Of a stretch of DNA of 64,000 nt, positions 44,211 through 53,707 are shown piece by piece (position 1 is the first letter of the stretch; every line of letters begins with the position of its first letter). The stretch covers positions 2,108,001 to 2,172,000 of the forward strand of contig NZ_CP009244.1 of assembly GCF_001941425.1 (NCBI RefSeq), given 5' to 3'. This DNA is from Corynebacterium ammoniagenes DSM 20306 (lineage in GTDB: Bacteria > Actinomycetota > Actinomycetes > Mycobacteriales > Mycobacteriaceae). The translations under genes were made by a program, and so were the position numbers. A model generated the notes under the pieces. It was given only the letters and a program-made list of their open reading frames with translations. It was not told the origin of the DNA and searched no databases.

Positions 44211-44782
44211 TAGTTGTCCTCCATATCCGGGTGTCCTAATCCAATTCCTTGTTCACGGGCTACATCCTTCAACGCCTTTCGCAGTAATTTTCTTCCCCTA
44301 TGAAGCCGACTCATGACGGTTCCTAAGGGAGTATCCATAATTTCCGCGATTTCCTTATACGCCAAACCGACCACATCCGCGTAATAGACCACCATCCGGT
44401 AGTCCTCGGGGAGATCATTCATGGCATCGGACACCGTTTGATTCGGCATGGACTTCAACGCCGCTACTTCAGCGGACTCCAAACCAGTCGAATCATGCCC
44501 AGAGGTCGTATACAGCTGAAAGTCAGTCAGATCATCCGCTGAGGACTCCGTCGGGCTACGCTTCGCCTTGCGATAGGAGTTGATGTAGGTATTGGTCATA
44601 ATCCGGTACAACCAAGCCTTGAGATTCGTGCCTTGTTTAAAGGAATCAAAAGCATTAAACGCTTTGAGGTAAGTTTCCTGAACCAGGTCTTCCGCATCTT
44701 GCGGGTTCCGCGTCATGCGCAGGGCGCCACCGTAGAGCTGATCAAGCAGTGGGAGCGCTTGTTCCTCAAAAGAATCAGCCAC
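44210..44782 (-). CDS. sigH: ECF RNA polymerase sigma factor SigH
   Basis: This 190-aa group-4 sigma factor has region 2 ([24 protein letters not shown]...[21 protein letters not shown]) and region 4 ([30 protein letters not shown]). It directs the thiol-oxidative and heat stress regulon. The start is GTG at 44782, chosen because a perfect AAGGAGG lies 6 bases upstream; an ATG ten codons earlier has no ribosome site. It is co-translated with rshA and divergent from the ybaK-type gene. Confidence 0.92.
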   Translation of the reverse strand: MADSFEEQALPLLDQLYGGALRMTRNPQDAEDLVQETYLKAFNAFDSFKQGTNLKAWLYRIMTNTYINSYRKAKRSPTESSADDLTDFQLYTTSGHDSTGLESAEVAALKSMPNQTVSDAMNDLPEDYRMVVYYADVVGLAYKEIAEIMDTPLGTVMSRLHRGRKLLRKALKDVAREQGIGLGHPDMEDN

Positions 44783-44830
44783 TGGCGTCCTCCTTGTTAT
44801 ATTGGCAGCCATCTTCACTATTCTAACCTC

Positions 44831-45310
44831 ATGGCCCAAACTCCAGCGCTACAGGTAGTGGCAGCATCCGGTATTGCCCACACCATCCATACTTTTGACT
44901 CCGGCTCCCGCAATTTTGGACAATCCGCCGCGCACTCCCTCGGCGGCGATCCAGGGAGAATCTTTAAAACCCTGGTCATCGAATTGTCCACCGGAAAGCT
45001 AGCCGTGTGCGTTCTCCCCGTCACCGACAAGCTCAACCTCAAGCTGGCAGCAAAAGCCTTCGGCGTGCCCAAAGCAGCCATGGCAGATACGGCCGCCGCA
45101 CAACGCGCCACCGGTTACGTGACAGGTGGAATTAGCCCCGTAGGGCAGAAAAAGAAGTTGGCAACAGCCATTGATTCCACAGCCCAACAGCATGCAAGCA
45201 TTTTCGTCTCCGCCGGTCGCCGCGGCCTCGAGTTAGAGCTTGCACCAGAAGACCTCGCTTCGCTTTGCGATGCCCCCTTTACCCAATTAACTCTGGATAA
45301 TCATTCCTAA
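44831..45310 (+). CDS. ybaK: YbaK/EbsC family Cys-tRNA(Pro) deacylase
   Basis: This 159-aa protein hydrolyses mischarged Cys-tRNA(Pro) or a related aminoacyl-tRNA. It has the YbaK pattern: [59 protein letters not shown] (44819-44824) lies 6 bases before ATG 44831, suggesting a leaderless mRNA. Its 3' end overlaps the convergent SRAP gene by 32 bp. Confidence 0.88.
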   Translation: MAQTPALQVVAASGIAHTIHTFDSGSRNFGQSAAHSLGGDPGRIFKTLVIELSTGKLAVCVLPVTDKLNLKLAAKAFGVPKAAMADTAAAQRATGYVTGGISPVGQKKKLATAIDSTAQQHASIFVSAGRRGLELELAPEDLASLCDAPFTQLTLDNHS

Positions 45311-45929
45311 CATTGCCCACTGCTTTATCTACTTCTCGGACTTCAAACATCTCCCGAAGTTCTTTCGGCGTGGGTTGTAGCAAGGATTCATCCATATCGC
45401 CCTCCAGCCACGGCCGCATTTCCTCTTCTGTGAGAAATCGTGGCAGGCGATGATGCAGCCAATCCATGGGTTCTAATGCCTCGGTTGTAACCATCGTCCC
45501 GGACAATCGGTCGAGGCCGGTTGCCCACAACCCTGCAACCCACATGAGCTTGCCATCAGGACGTGAGACAAAGTGCGGAACTTTCTCATGCCACTCGTAG
45601 TAGCCATCCATCGGAATCACACACCGGCCGCCACCGTTTTTGCCCTGGTAGGCATCACGAAACGACGGTTTTGACGCGACAGTTTCACCACGCGCGTTAA
45701 ACAGCGGCGGGCCATCCAAGTCTTTCTTCCAGTGCGGCAGAAGTCCCCAACGGCCGGGGTCCACTTGCGCCAGTGATTCTTGCACTCGCACTATCGGCAC
45801 CATCATGGTCGGCGCGATATTATATCGCGGTCCGGGTACCCCATCGGGTGCGTGTACTTCCTCGACTCCGGGCAGCTCACCGACATGCTCGAGGAGCTCT
45901 GATGTGAATAAAACAAATCGTCCGCACAT
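45279..45929 (-). CDS. SOS response-associated peptidase (SRAP/HMCES/YedK)
   Basis: This 216-aa protein begins MCGRF, where Cys2, exposed after removal of Met, crosslinks to abasic sites in single-stranded DNA. Other conserved parts are [46 protein letters not shown] and HHRLPRFL. The start ATG at 45929 is fixed by the need for Cys2. CATAAT lies 6 bases upstream, so it too looks leaderless. Confidence 0.92.
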   Translation of the reverse strand: MCGRFVLFTSELLEHVGELPGVEEVHAPDGVPGPRYNIAPTMMVPIVRVQESLAQVDPGRWGLLPHWKKDLDGPPLFNARGETVASKPSFRDAYQGKNGGGRCVIPMDGYYEWHEKVPHFVSRPDGKLMWVAGLWATGLDRLSGTMVTTEALEPMDWLHHRLPRFLTEEEMRPWLEGDMDESLLQPTPKELREMFEVREVDKAVGNVRNDYPELIG

Positions 45930-45947
45930 GCCCCTATTATGGACGAT
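45930..45947. promoter_or_regulatory. overlapping divergent -10 elements for SRAP gene and aroA
   Basis: The 18-bp gap between two divergent starts contains TATTAT (45935-45940) on the plus strand, 7 bases before aroA ATG 45948, and CATAAT (45936-45941) on the minus strand, 6 bases before SRAP ATG 45929. Both promoters would use overlapping -10 sequences, so they may exclude each other. No Shine-Dalgarno fits either gene. Confidence 0.5.
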
Positions 45948-47213
45948 ATGACAAATTCGTGGACTGCACCCGTGGCCCAAGGCCCTATTCAATGGACCCA
46001 ACAGATTCCTGGTTCCAAGTCGATCACTAATCGAGCCTTTATTTTGGCTGCGCTTGCGGACTCCCCCTCGCTCCTGCGCAATCCTTTGACCTCACGCGAT
46101 ACCGAACTGATGGCGAATGCCCTTCGCGCAGTCGGAATTGGTATCGAAGCAGACGGTACTGATGTTCGAATCACCCCCGCTGAGATCACCGGCGGCTCCA
46201 TTGATTGCGGCCTCGCTGGCACGGTCATGCGTTTTCTCCCACCGCTGGCCGCGCTTGCATCCGGCCCAGTAGAAATCGATGGCGATGAGCAAGCACGCGT
46301 GCGCCCCATGTCCACGATGTCGCAATCCCTGCGAGATCTCGGCGTAGACGTCTCCAGCGACACCTTGCCCATGACCGTGACCTCCACTGGCGTTCCAGCC
46401 GGCGGAGAGCTCACCATTGATGCTTCTGGCTCCTCCCAGTTCGTCTCCGGGCTCCTGCTCTCAGCACCTCGCTACGAACAAGGCATCACTGTCCGCCACA
46501 AGGGTGGAACCTTGCCGTCGATGCCGCACATCGACATGACCGTCGCCATGCTGCGCCAGGCAGGAATTACCGTCGACGAAGGCGAGAACTGGTGGAAGGT
46601 CCACCCCGGAACCATCCAAGGTGGGACGTGGAATATCGAGCCAGATCTTTCCAACGCCACACCATTCCTCGCCGCAGCACTAGTTACCGGCGGCGTACTA
46701 ACCGTCAATGACTGGCCAGCCACGACCACTCAGCCAGGTGACGCTTTCCGCCACATCATCCAAGAAATGGGCGCAACTGCCGAGCAGACTCCGGAATACC
46801 TGCGCGCTATCGGCAATCCGAACGGTCGCCTCCAAGGAATCGAGCTCGACATGTCGCAGATCGGTGAACTCACCCCGACCGTCGCGGCATTGGCAGCACT
46901 GGCAGATACTCCCTCGCGTCTGACGGGCATCGCGCACTTGCGTGGGCATGAAACCGACCGCTTGAAGGCTCTGGCTGCGGAAATCAATAATCTTGGCGGT
47001 AACGTCACCGAATTAGATGATGGTCTCGAAATCAGCCCCGCTCCCCTGCACGGTGGTACCTGGAAGTCCTACGCGGACCACCGCATGGCAACCGCTGGTG
47101 CAATCATCGGCCTGCGCGTCGAGGGCGTCGAAATCGACGATATTGAGACCACTGCAAAGACCTTGCCTGGCTTTGCCCGCATGTGGGAGAAGATGCTAAA
47201 CCCTAATGGCTAG
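45948..47213 (+). CDS. aroA: 3-phosphoshikimate 1-carboxyvinyltransferase (EPSP synthase)
   Basis: This 421-aa enzyme transfers enolpyruvate from PEP to shikimate-3-phosphate in aromatic amino acid synthesis. Motifs are [17 protein letters not shown] near the N-terminus, [35 protein letters not shown] and the late [13 protein letters not shown] and [15 protein letters not shown]. The start ATG at 45948 is preferred over one three codons earlier, which would lie inside the -10 element. It overlaps rsgA by 8 bp. Confidence 0.94.
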   Translation: MTNSWTAPVAQGPIQWTQQIPGSKSITNRAFILAALADSPSLLRNPLTSRDTELMANALRAVGIGIEADGTDVRITPAEITGGSIDCGLAGTVMRFLPPLAALASGPVEIDGDEQARVRPMSTMSQSLRDLGVDVSSDTLPMTVTSTGVPAGGELTIDASGSSQFVSGLLLSAPRYEQGITVRHKGGTLPSMPHIDMTVAMLRQAGITVDEGENWWKVHPGTIQGGTWNIEPDLSNATPFLAAALVTGGVLTVNDWPATTTQPGDAFRHIIQEMGATAEQTPEYLRAIGNPNGRLQGIELDMSQIGELTPTVAALAALADTPSRLTGIAHLRGHETDRLKALAAEINNLGGNVTELDDGLEISPAPLHGGTWKSYADHRMATAGAIIGLRVEGVEIDDIETTAKTLPGFARMWEKMLNPNG

Positions 47214-48195
47214 ACGATATGACGAATCCGATGTCCGTGTCCGCCCTGGCAAAGGCTCCCGTCCACGCACCAAAGACAGGCCTACGCACGATGACGCCAA
47301 ATTCGGCATGGTCATCACCAAAGACCGCGGTAGGTGGGGCGTTGCGCTTGACGATGGCCCCACGATCGTCGCCATGCGTGCCCGCGAGATGGGCCGGACC
47401 CCGGTAGAAGTCGGAGACCGGGTCGGAGTCGTCGGCGATACGTCCGGGAAAAAGGATACGTTGGCGCGGATCGTCAAGTTAGAAGAACGCACCTCTGTGC
47501 TTCGCCGTACCGCGGATGACACGGATCCTTATGAGCGCATCGTGGTGGCTAATGCCGACCAGATGCTCATTGTCACCGCGGTGGCAGATCCCCCACCGCG
47601 AGAAGGCTTTGTCGAACGCGCCCTCATCGCGGCTTTTGTGGGCGATGTTCACCCGATTTTATGCCTGACCAAAACGGATTTGGCTGATGCCGCTCCTTTT
47701 GCGGAGGCATTCGCGGATCTCAACGTCACTGTGGTCGAAGCCGGCGTCGACGATGACCTAGACGCCGTATCCCAGCTGATTTCTGGCCACATCACCGCGC
47801 TGATTGGCCATTCCGGCGTAGGCAAATCCACCCTGGTCAACCGCCTGGTTCCCGATGCTTTTCGCGAGACCGGTGAGGTCTCCGCCGTGGGCAAAGGCCG
47901 TCATACTTCCACCCAATCGGTGGCGCTGCGCTTGCCAGGCGATGATGGCTGGATTATCGATACCCCAGGCATCCGCTCTTTCGGCCTCGCGCATGTTGAT
48001 GCCGATACGGTTCTCGGCGTCTTTTCCGATCTGGATGCCATCGTCGAAGACTGCCCTCGCGGCTGCACGCACGCTGGCCCACCGGCTGATCCGGAATGTG
48101 CCTTGGACAAAATAGAAGAGGGCACCTCCACCGCTCGCAGACGCGATGCGGTCAGGGCCCTCTTAGCTGCCTTGCGCAGTAACGACGAGTATTAG
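47206..48195 (+). CDS. rsgA: ribosome small subunit-dependent GTPase A
   Basis: This 329-aa circularly permuted GTPase assists 30S maturation. An N-terminal OB-fold (about residues 30-100) precedes the G motifs in permuted order: TKTD (G4), then [12 protein letters not shown] (G1) and DTPGIR (G3). A C-terminal zinc knuckle ([17 protein letters not shown]) follows. The frame starts within the end of aroA, and its stop shares TTAG with the next convergent gene. Confidence 0.93.
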   Translation: MARRYDESDVRVRPGKGSRPRTKDRPTHDDAKFGMVITKDRGRWGVALDDGPTIVAMRAREMGRTPVEVGDRVGVVGDTSGKKDTLARIVKLEERTSVLRRTADDTDPYERIVVANADQMLIVTAVADPPPREGFVERALIAAFVGDVHPILCLTKTDLADAAPFAEAFADLNVTVVEAGVDDDLDAVSQLISGHITALIGHSGVGKSTLVNRLVPDAFRETGEVSAVGKGRHTSTQSVALRLPGDDGWIIDTPGIRSFGLAHVDADTVLGVFSDLDAIVEDCPRGCTHAGPPADPECALDKIEEGTSTARRRDAVRALLAALRSNDEY

Positions 48196-48698
48196 AGCAA
48201 CTCGACAAGGAATGGCAGTTCGCTGATGTCGTAGTACGCCATGAAGTTATCGAGGGCGTCACCAACAGCGAGCTCCGCGTCCTCGTCGCCAAGGTCCGCG
48301 GTGTCAATGACCTCGATGGCCTTGGCCGTGGCTGCTTCAGATTCTTCCACGTCCACGTGGACACAGACGACATCGTCCAGTGCTACTCGGGCTGGCTCGA
48401 GCTTGACCACCGGGTCGCCCATATCGGGCATCGGCGTGAGTTGTGAGTCATCGATATCAGCGGAAATGACCACGCGGCGTTTCGGGAAATGCTGTTCATC
48501 ACCGATGGCGAGCAGGCGCAGCGAGGCCATGGAGGCTTCGAGAAAAGCCGAGTAGGCGATCTCTTCTTCATCGCCTTCAGTATAAAATTCCTTCAATGCC
48601 TGGGTCGAGGCAAAGCCCCAGCCGGAGCGTGCGAAAATCTCGCTGTTTTCGTTCAGCTCCACCAGCATGGTGAAAGTTGCGGGTAGATATACGCGCAC
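48192..48698 (-). CDS. DUF6912 family protein
   Basis: This 168-aa soluble acidic protein begins VRVYLPATFTML, matching the actinobacterial DUF6912 family of unknown function. GTG at 48698 is the start; AAGGTGAG lies about 7 bases upstream, and the start follows the HAD gene stop after one base, indicating translational coupling. It contains no Cys except one (VVCVHVD) and no membrane segment. Confidence 0.7.
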   Translation of the reverse strand: MRVYLPATFTMLVELNENSEIFARSGWGFASTQALKEFYTEGDEEEIAYSAFLEASMASLRLLAIGDEQHFPKRRVVISADIDDSQLTPMPDMGDPVVKLEPARVALDDVVCVHVDVEESEAATAKAIEVIDTADLGDEDAELAVGDALDNFMAYYDISELPFLVELL

Positions 48699-48699
48699 T

Positions 48700-49110
48700 T
48701 TAGAACTCACCTTCCAGGTCAAAGACTGCCTGGATTTCCACGCTCGTGCGGTCAAATACGGTGTACAACATGCCGACCATGCCGTTTTCTACCGCAGCGC
48801 GCACGTTGAGGATATTGTCGTCGACCATCACGCAGTCGCTCAGTGGTAGCTCCAAGGCATCAGCGGCAGCCTGGAACGCAGCGCGGTCAGGCTTTTCGGC
48901 GCCAACCTCACCGGAGAGAATTACTGCATCGACGATGCCCTTGTATTCCCATTCGCGGATTGGTTCCGCAGCAGGACCGCCTGGGTCATTGGACAAAATC
49001 GCGGTGTCAACGCCGTTCGCTTTTGCGGCCGAGAGCAGGGTTTGCCAACGCTTTACATCTTCGTCCGGTCCGTCTAGGACGCCGACGTAGTCAACGATCA
49101 GTCCTCGCAT
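48700..49110 (-). CDS. HAD-like hydrolase with altered motif I
   Basis: This 136-aa minimal HAD-fold protein shows motif I DYVGVLDG (nucleophile Asp7), motif II ILSND, motif III EKPDRAAF and motif IV VDDN. The second motif I aspartate, normally the general acid, is Val9, and no cap domain is present. Catalysis may be weak or lost. It is co-transcribed with the DUF6912 gene; the partnership has no known meaning. Confidence 0.75.
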   Translation of the reverse strand: MRGLIVDYVGVLDGPDEDVKRWQTLLSAAKANGVDTAILSNDPGGPAAEPIREWEYKGIVDAVILSGEVGAEKPDRAAFQAAADALELPLSDCVMVDDNILNVRAAVENGMVGMLYTVFDRTSVEIQAVFDLEGEF

Positions 49111-49172
49111 GTGAGTGGTTCCTCCAAATGATAAGTAAATTTAACTCGAGACTAGCGCAATCTCATGTAATA

Positions 49173-49613
49173 ATGCTTGCTAAGCCCACAATGTACCGCC
49201 TGGGACCTTCCAATGAAAGGTCCCACCACGTGTATCAACCGATCCCCGGATGCGCTCATTTGATGCGCTTTATCCCGGATGACCCAGTTGTGTATTCCGC
49301 GCCCTCCAATGACATGGATGAACAACAGAAGTTATTAACCAGCAAACTCGTCAGCATTGCGCTTGAAGTCGCCTCAGGCTTACGACCCTTGGCGCATTTA
49401 ACGCCCAAGTATTTCGATCCTTCGATCTTTACGCATCTCAGCTCGTGGTCTCGAACGCACGGGTCGAAAAATGCGCGAATGTCGATGAAGTCTTTGCATG
49501 GGCGCAAAGATGGCGAGTATTTCGGCACCGCCATCTTTGGCGAAAAGCAGATTGCTTTTACCGGAAGGCTATCTAAAAAGCAGGATAAACTGCGTGCCTT
49601 CCGGTTGCTTTAG
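49173..49613 (+). CDS. DUF6459 (Rv-type) family protein beside secA
   Basis: This protein of about 146 aa has a helical segment ([33 protein letters not shown]) and a beta-rich end ([27 protein letters not shown]) like the small DUF6459 proteins found next to secA1 in actinobacteria. The start is unsure: ATG 49173 or ATG 49191; neither has a Shine-Dalgarno. The stop shares TTAG with secA. The function is unknown. Confidence 0.65.
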   Translation: MLAKPTMYRLGPSNERSHHVYQPIPGCAHLMRFIPDDPVVYSAPSNDMDEQQKLLTSKLVSIALEVASGLRPLAHLTPKYFDPSIFTHLSSWSRTHGSKNARMSMKSLHGRKDGEYFGTAIFGEKQIAFTGRLSKKQDKLRAFRLL

Positions 49614-52156
49614 GCTTGCTTCTGCTCTTGTTCTTGCTCTTGGGCGGTCATCTGCTTGCGCAACATAAATAGCTGTCGCACCGTTTCTTCCTTGATGCCC
49701 TCGTTCATGGCGTTGAACATATCGCCGCCTTCCTTTTGGTATTCCACCAAAGGATCACGCTGAGCCATCGCACGCAGGCCGATGCCCTCCTTAAGATAGT
49801 CCATCTCATACAGGTGCTCGCGCCACTTATTGTCAATGACCGGCAAGATGATCATTCGCTCGGTATCGCGCATTTGCTTCTCGCCACCGATGGCAGAAAT
49901 ACGCTCTTCCAAATCGTCGTATTGCGCCAAAGCGTCACTGACCAATGCATCAGTGAGCTGTTCTGCGGTGAGCTCGCCTGGGGCGCCATACTCGGAGCCA
50001 TCGACAAGCTCTTGCGCATCCAAGTTCGGACCATACAAGACATCAAGCGCATTCCACAGCTGCTCTAGGTCCCAATCCTCCACGTAGCCAGTAGCCGTAG
50101 CGGCAGCGACGTAATCAGTCACGGTATCGATAATCATGGACCGGATATTGTCCTTGATATCGGAGGCTTCCAAAATCTCGTGGCGGGTTGCGTAGACAAC
50201 CTTGCGCTGCTCGTTGAGCACCTCATCGTATTTGAGGACGTTTTTACGCATCTCGAAGTTTTGGTTTTCCACCTGCGCCTGCGCGCCCTTGACCGAGTTG
50301 GAGACCATCTTCGAGTCAATCGGCACATCATCTGGAACATTGAGTCGGTTCATCATGTTTTCCATGGACTGACCGACGAAACGCACCATGAGCTCATCGC
50401 GCATGGATAGGTAGAAACGGGACTCGCCGGGGTCGCCCTGGCGTCCGGAACGACCGCGCAGCTGGTTATCGATACGGCGAGATTCGTGGCGCTCAGTACC
50501 CAGGACATAAAGCCCACCGGCCTCGCGTACTTCATCACCCAGGCGCTGGGAACGCTCGCGCTCATCTTGGATTTCGGCGTCCCACGCCTCTTGGTACTTT
50601 TCTTCATCATCGAAGGGATCGAGTCCGCGTTCGCGCAGCTTCATATCCAAGATGACCTCGGGGTTGCCACCGAGCACGATATCGGTACCACGACCAGCCA
50701 TGTTGGTAGCAACGGTGACATTGCCTGGGCGGCCGGCGCGGGCGACGATATTGCCTTCTTCTTCGTGCTGTTTAGCGTTGAGCACCGAGTGCTTGACTCC
50801 GCGCTTGGTTAGCAGCTCAGAGAGGTATTCTGAGCGCTCCACGGAGGTGGTACCAACTAGCACGGGCTGACCATTGTCGACGTGCTCTGCGATGTCATCG
50901 ACGACCGCCGCGAACTTGGCTTCCTGCGTCTTGTAAATGCGGTCTGAATGATCTTCGCGCTGGTTGGGGCGGTTGGTTGGGATGGTCACCACGTCAAGGC
51001 CGTAGATGGAGTTCAATTCTGCGGCCTCGGTCTCAGCGGTACCAGTCATGCCCGAGATTTTTTCGTAGAGACGGAAGAAATTCTGCAAAGTAACCGTCGC
51101 GAGCGTCTGGTTCTCATTTTTAATTTCCACCCCCTCTTTGGCTTCAATCGCCTGGTGCATGCCTTCGTTATAACGACGCCCAGCTAGGACACGGCCGGTA
51201 AAGCCATCGACGATTAAGACTTCGCCATCGCGGACGATGTAGTCCTTATCGCGGGTAAAAAGTTCCTTCGCCTTCAGCGCATTGTTCAGGTAGCTGACCA
51301 GCTGAGAGTGCTCGGGGGCATACAGGTTATCGATGCCTAGTTGGTCTTCGACGTATTCCACGCCTTCTTCTAAGACACCGACGGTGCGCTTTTTGATGTC
51401 AACCTCGTAGTGGATGCCAGCGCGCATACGTGGTGCGAGGGTGGCAAAGACACCATAGAACTGGGAAGAGCCATCAACGGGGCCGGAAATAATCAGTGGG
51501 GTACGCGCCTCGTCGATCAAAATCGAGTCAACCTCATCGACGATGCAGTAATGGTGGCCACGCTGCACGCAGTCTTTCAAGGTGCGAACCATGTTATCGC
51601 GCAGATAATCAAAGCCCAGCTCGTTGTTGGTGCCATAAGTAATATCGCAGTCGTAGGCTTCCTTGCGCTCAGCCGGACGCATTTCGTTCAAGATCACGCC
51701 GACGGATACCCCGAGCCAGCGGTGGACACGGCCCATCATCTCGGCGTCACGGCGAGCCAGGTAATCATTGACGGTCACGATGTGAACGCCCTTGCCTTCC
51801 AATGCATTAAGGTAAGCCGGCAGCAGCGAGGTCAGGGTTTTACCTTCACCCGTGCGCATCTCCGCAACGTTGCCAAAGTGCAAGGCTGCACCACCCATAA
51901 TCTGCACCTTGTAGTGCTTTTGGTTCATCACGCGCCAAGCAGCTTCGCGCACGGTGGCAAAAGCCTCAAGAAGGATGTCGTTGAGCCCTTCTCCATCGGC
52001 GATGCGCTTTTTAAACTCATCGGTCTTCGCTTTGAGCTCTTCATCGGAAAGCGCTGAGAATTCGTCTTCGAGAGCAATGACTTGGTCAGCCATTTTGTCG
52101 AGCCGCTTGACGGTACGGCCTTCACCCGCACGCAGCAGCTTGGAAAGTCCAAACAC
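49610..52156 (-). CDS. secA: preprotein translocase ATPase SecA1
   Basis: This 848-aa motor drives Sec-dependent export. It has Walker A MRTGEGKT (about residues 101-108), [20 protein letters not shown], the helicase-like [27 protein letters not shown] and [20 protein letters not shown] motifs. It ends in a Gln/Glu-rich tail and lacks the C-terminal zinc site, as usual for actinobacterial SecA1. A -10 TACAAT lies at 52206-52211. GTG is the start codon. Confidence 0.95.
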   Translation of the reverse strand: MFGLSKLLRAGEGRTVKRLDKMADQVIALEDEFSALSDEELKAKTDEFKKRIADGEGLNDILLEAFATVREAAWRVMNQKHYKVQIMGGAALHFGNVAEMRTGEGKTLTSLLPAYLNALEGKGVHIVTVNDYLARRDAEMMGRVHRWLGVSVGVILNEMRPAERKEAYDCDITYGTNNELGFDYLRDNMVRTLKDCVQRGHHYCIVDEVDSILIDEARTPLIISGPVDGSSQFYGVFATLAPRMRAGIHYEVDIKKRTVGVLEEGVEYVEDQLGIDNLYAPEHSQLVSYLNNALKAKELFTRDKDYIVRDGEVLIVDGFTGRVLAGRRYNEGMHQAIEAKEGVEIKNENQTLATVTLQNFFRLYEKISGMTGTAETEAAELNSIYGLDVVTIPTNRPNQREDHSDRIYKTQEAKFAAVVDDIAEHVDNGQPVLVGTTSVERSEYLSELLTKRGVKHSVLNAKQHEEEGNIVARAGRPGNVTVATNMAGRGTDIVLGGNPEVILDMKLRERGLDPFDDEEKYQEAWDAEIQDERERSQRLGDEVREAGGLYVLGTERHESRRIDNQLRGRSGRQGDPGESRFYLSMRDELMVRFVGQSMENMMNRLNVPDDVPIDSKMVSNSVKGAQAQVENQNFEMRKNVLKYDEVLNEQRKVVYATRHEILEASDIKDNIRSMIIDTVTDYVAAATATGYVEDWDLEQLWNALDVLYGPNLDAQELVDGSEYGAPGELTAEQLTDALVSDALAQYDDLEERISAIGGEKQMRDTERMIILPVIDNKWREHLYEMDYLKEGIGLRAMAQRDPLVEYQKEGGDMFNAMNEGIKEETVRQLFMLRKQMTAQEQEQEQKQA

Positions 52157-52260
52157 TTGTAATTTATTCCTTTACTTCCACGACATTGTTGACTAGCTCC
52201 CCGCTATTGTACGCAAGGAATCGCGTAGTATCGCCTTAGCTCCCCAGTAAAACGAAGTAA

Positions 52261-52294
52261 GCCCAGCCGCATTTGTCAATTAATGCGACTGGGC
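52261..52294 (-). terminator. terminator after hpf
   Basis: A 13-bp stem with one G-U pair (52261-52273 with 52282-52294) lies 15 bases after the hpf stop and is followed on the minus strand by TTACTTCGTTTTAC. It separates hpf from secA. Confidence 0.75.
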
Positions 52295-52308
52295 AAACTA
52301 GCGTGTGC

Positions 52309-52962
52309 TTATGATTCTGGGTCTTCAGTTAAAGAAATCAGACCATAGTCAAATGCGTGACGACGGTAGACCACGGAAGGACGCTGAGTTTCTTCATTGA
52401 TAAAGAGGTAGAAATCATGGCCTACCAACTCCATCTCACTCAGAGCTGCGTCCACGCTCATCGGCGTAGCGGCGTGTTCTTTGGAGCGAACAATCTGTCC
52501 TGGGCGCTGGTCCTCAATGCTTTCCGCATAAGGGTCGACCATGCGGTCTTCGCGCTGTTGCTCGCGCGCTGCTTCTGCATCCGCAACGATTTCTGCAGCC
52601 AATTCTCCGGTGCCCTTGCGTGCACGGTGGCCGGATTTGGTGGCTTCGCGACGAACTTTAACCTTTCGCAGCGAACGTTCCATCTTTGCCACGGCGGTTT
52701 CCAGCGAGGCGTAGAAAGAATCTTCCTTAGCTTCAGCGCGGGCGATGTGGCCCTTGCCAGTTGCGGTGATCTGAATGCGCTCTGCCTGCGCGTCACGGCG
52801 AGGGTTGGGCTCATGCTGCAGCTCTACGTGGAAGAAGGTCAGCGTGGGATCAAGGCGTTCAATCTTTGCGAGTTTTGCTTTGACCCGGTCGGAGAAGTGC
52901 TCTGGCACCTCAACATTGCGTCCGGTAATGGTGACCTGTGCTGCTGTGGTGGTGTCGGTCAT
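52309..52962 (-). CDS. hpf: long-form ribosome hibernation promoting factor
   Basis: This 217-aa protein has the N-terminal HPF/RaiA domain (VTITGRNVEVPEHFSDRVKAKLAKIERLDPT) that binds the decoding centre, a charged linker and the C-terminal dimerisation domain (MVDPYAESIEDQRPGQIVRSKEHAATPMSVDAALSEMELVGHDFYLFINEET) that pairs ribosomes into 100S. ATG at 52962 has GGGAGG 6 bases upstream. It would be induced in stationary phase or dormancy. Confidence 0.92.
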   Translation of the reverse strand: MTDTTTAAQVTITGRNVEVPEHFSDRVKAKLAKIERLDPTLTFFHVELQHEPNPRRDAQAERIQITATGKGHIARAEAKEDSFYASLETAVAKMERSLRKVKVRREATKSGHRARKGTGELAAEIVADAEAAREQQREDRMVDPYAESIEDQRPGQIVRSKEHAATPMSVDAALSEMELVGHDFYLFINEETQRPSVVYRRHAFDYGLISLTEDPES

Positions 52963-53039
52963 GACTTGCCTCCCTGTGATCGCGGGGCCAAACCTTGGGC
53001 CCCTGGGGCCGGATGTACTCACAAGCAGTAGATGTGACG

Positions 53040-53068
53040 TAGATATTAACAACTACTGTGTGTGACAA
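53040..53068 (-). promoter_or_regulatory. candidate hpf promoter
   Basis: The minus strand has TTGTCA (53063-53068), a 17-bp spacer and TATCTA (53040-53045), giving a leader of about 70 bases before hpf. The leader is GC-rich with a GGCCCC/GGGGCC element. Confidence 0.5.
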
Positions 53069-53101
53069 TCCCTATTCTACCAGTGGTCATAACCAATGTC
53101 C

Positions 53102-53707
53102 TTAAACATCGGCAAAAACTAATCCTCCGGCGACATTTGCCCCCGCCCCGCGCAAGACTTCGACCGTGGCAGCAAGCGTGGAACCAGTGGTCATAACATC
53201 ATCGATGACCATTAATGGCTCATTAGACACAGGAGCAAATAATTCGACGGCCCGGCGCATATTATCCCGGCGCGCTTCCGCAGACAGGGTGGATTGGTCA
53301 GCGGCCCCTTTGAAAATGCGCACGCAATGGCACACCTCGAAGTTTGTTGCCTGGCATACATGAAGCACCGGGTCGCCGCCGCGCAGCGCAGCGGACTTAG
53401 CCCGTGTCGGCGCTGGCACGAGCTGCACCTGTGCAGGAATATCGCCGCGCGCGATGAGATACGACAACCCGGCTTGGATAACCGCCCCCACATAGGGCCG
53501 GACGGCCCGGTTGTTGTATTCCTTCATCGCGATGATGATGTTGCGGCGTATCTCGGAGTAGGGGCCGAGGGAAAAGACGGGGACATCGATAAGCGATCTG
53601 CGATAGATCTGAGTGGGAACCTCCCGCAAAGCTTCCTGGCACCGCCGGCACAACACCGACCCGGGATGGCGGCACCCAGCGCATGCTCGCGGGAGGAGAA
53701 GTTCCAT
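53102..53707 (-). CDS. ComF-like phosphoribosyltransferase family protein
   Basis: This 201-aa protein has an N-terminal zinc motif with CAGC and CRRC and a C-terminal phosphoribosyltransferase fold with the PRPP-binding stretch VIDDVMTTGSTLA. ComF-like proteins act in DNA uptake or, in non-competent species, an unknown nucleotide-related role. It abuts lpqB and lies upstream of hpf, matching the mycobacterial order (Rv3242c). Confidence 0.82.
   Translation of the reverse strand: MELLLPRACAGCRHPGSVLCRRCQEALREVPTQIYRRSLIDVPVFSLGPYSEIRRNIIIAMKEYNNRAVRPYVGAVIQAGLSYLIARGDIPAQVQLVPAPTRAKSAALRGGDPVLHVCQATNFEVCHCVRIFKGAADQSTLSAEARRDNMRRAVELFAPVSNEPLMVIDDVMTTGSTLAATVEVLRGAGANVAGGLVFADV

Noticed and set aside
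44633..44830. Longer start for the YbaK gene
   Set aside because: The extension lies entirely antisense to sigH; YbaK homology begins at ATG 44831.
48843..49172. Longer start for the DUF6459 gene
   Set aside because: The extra 110 residues are antisense to the HAD gene, Arg-rich and unlike the family.
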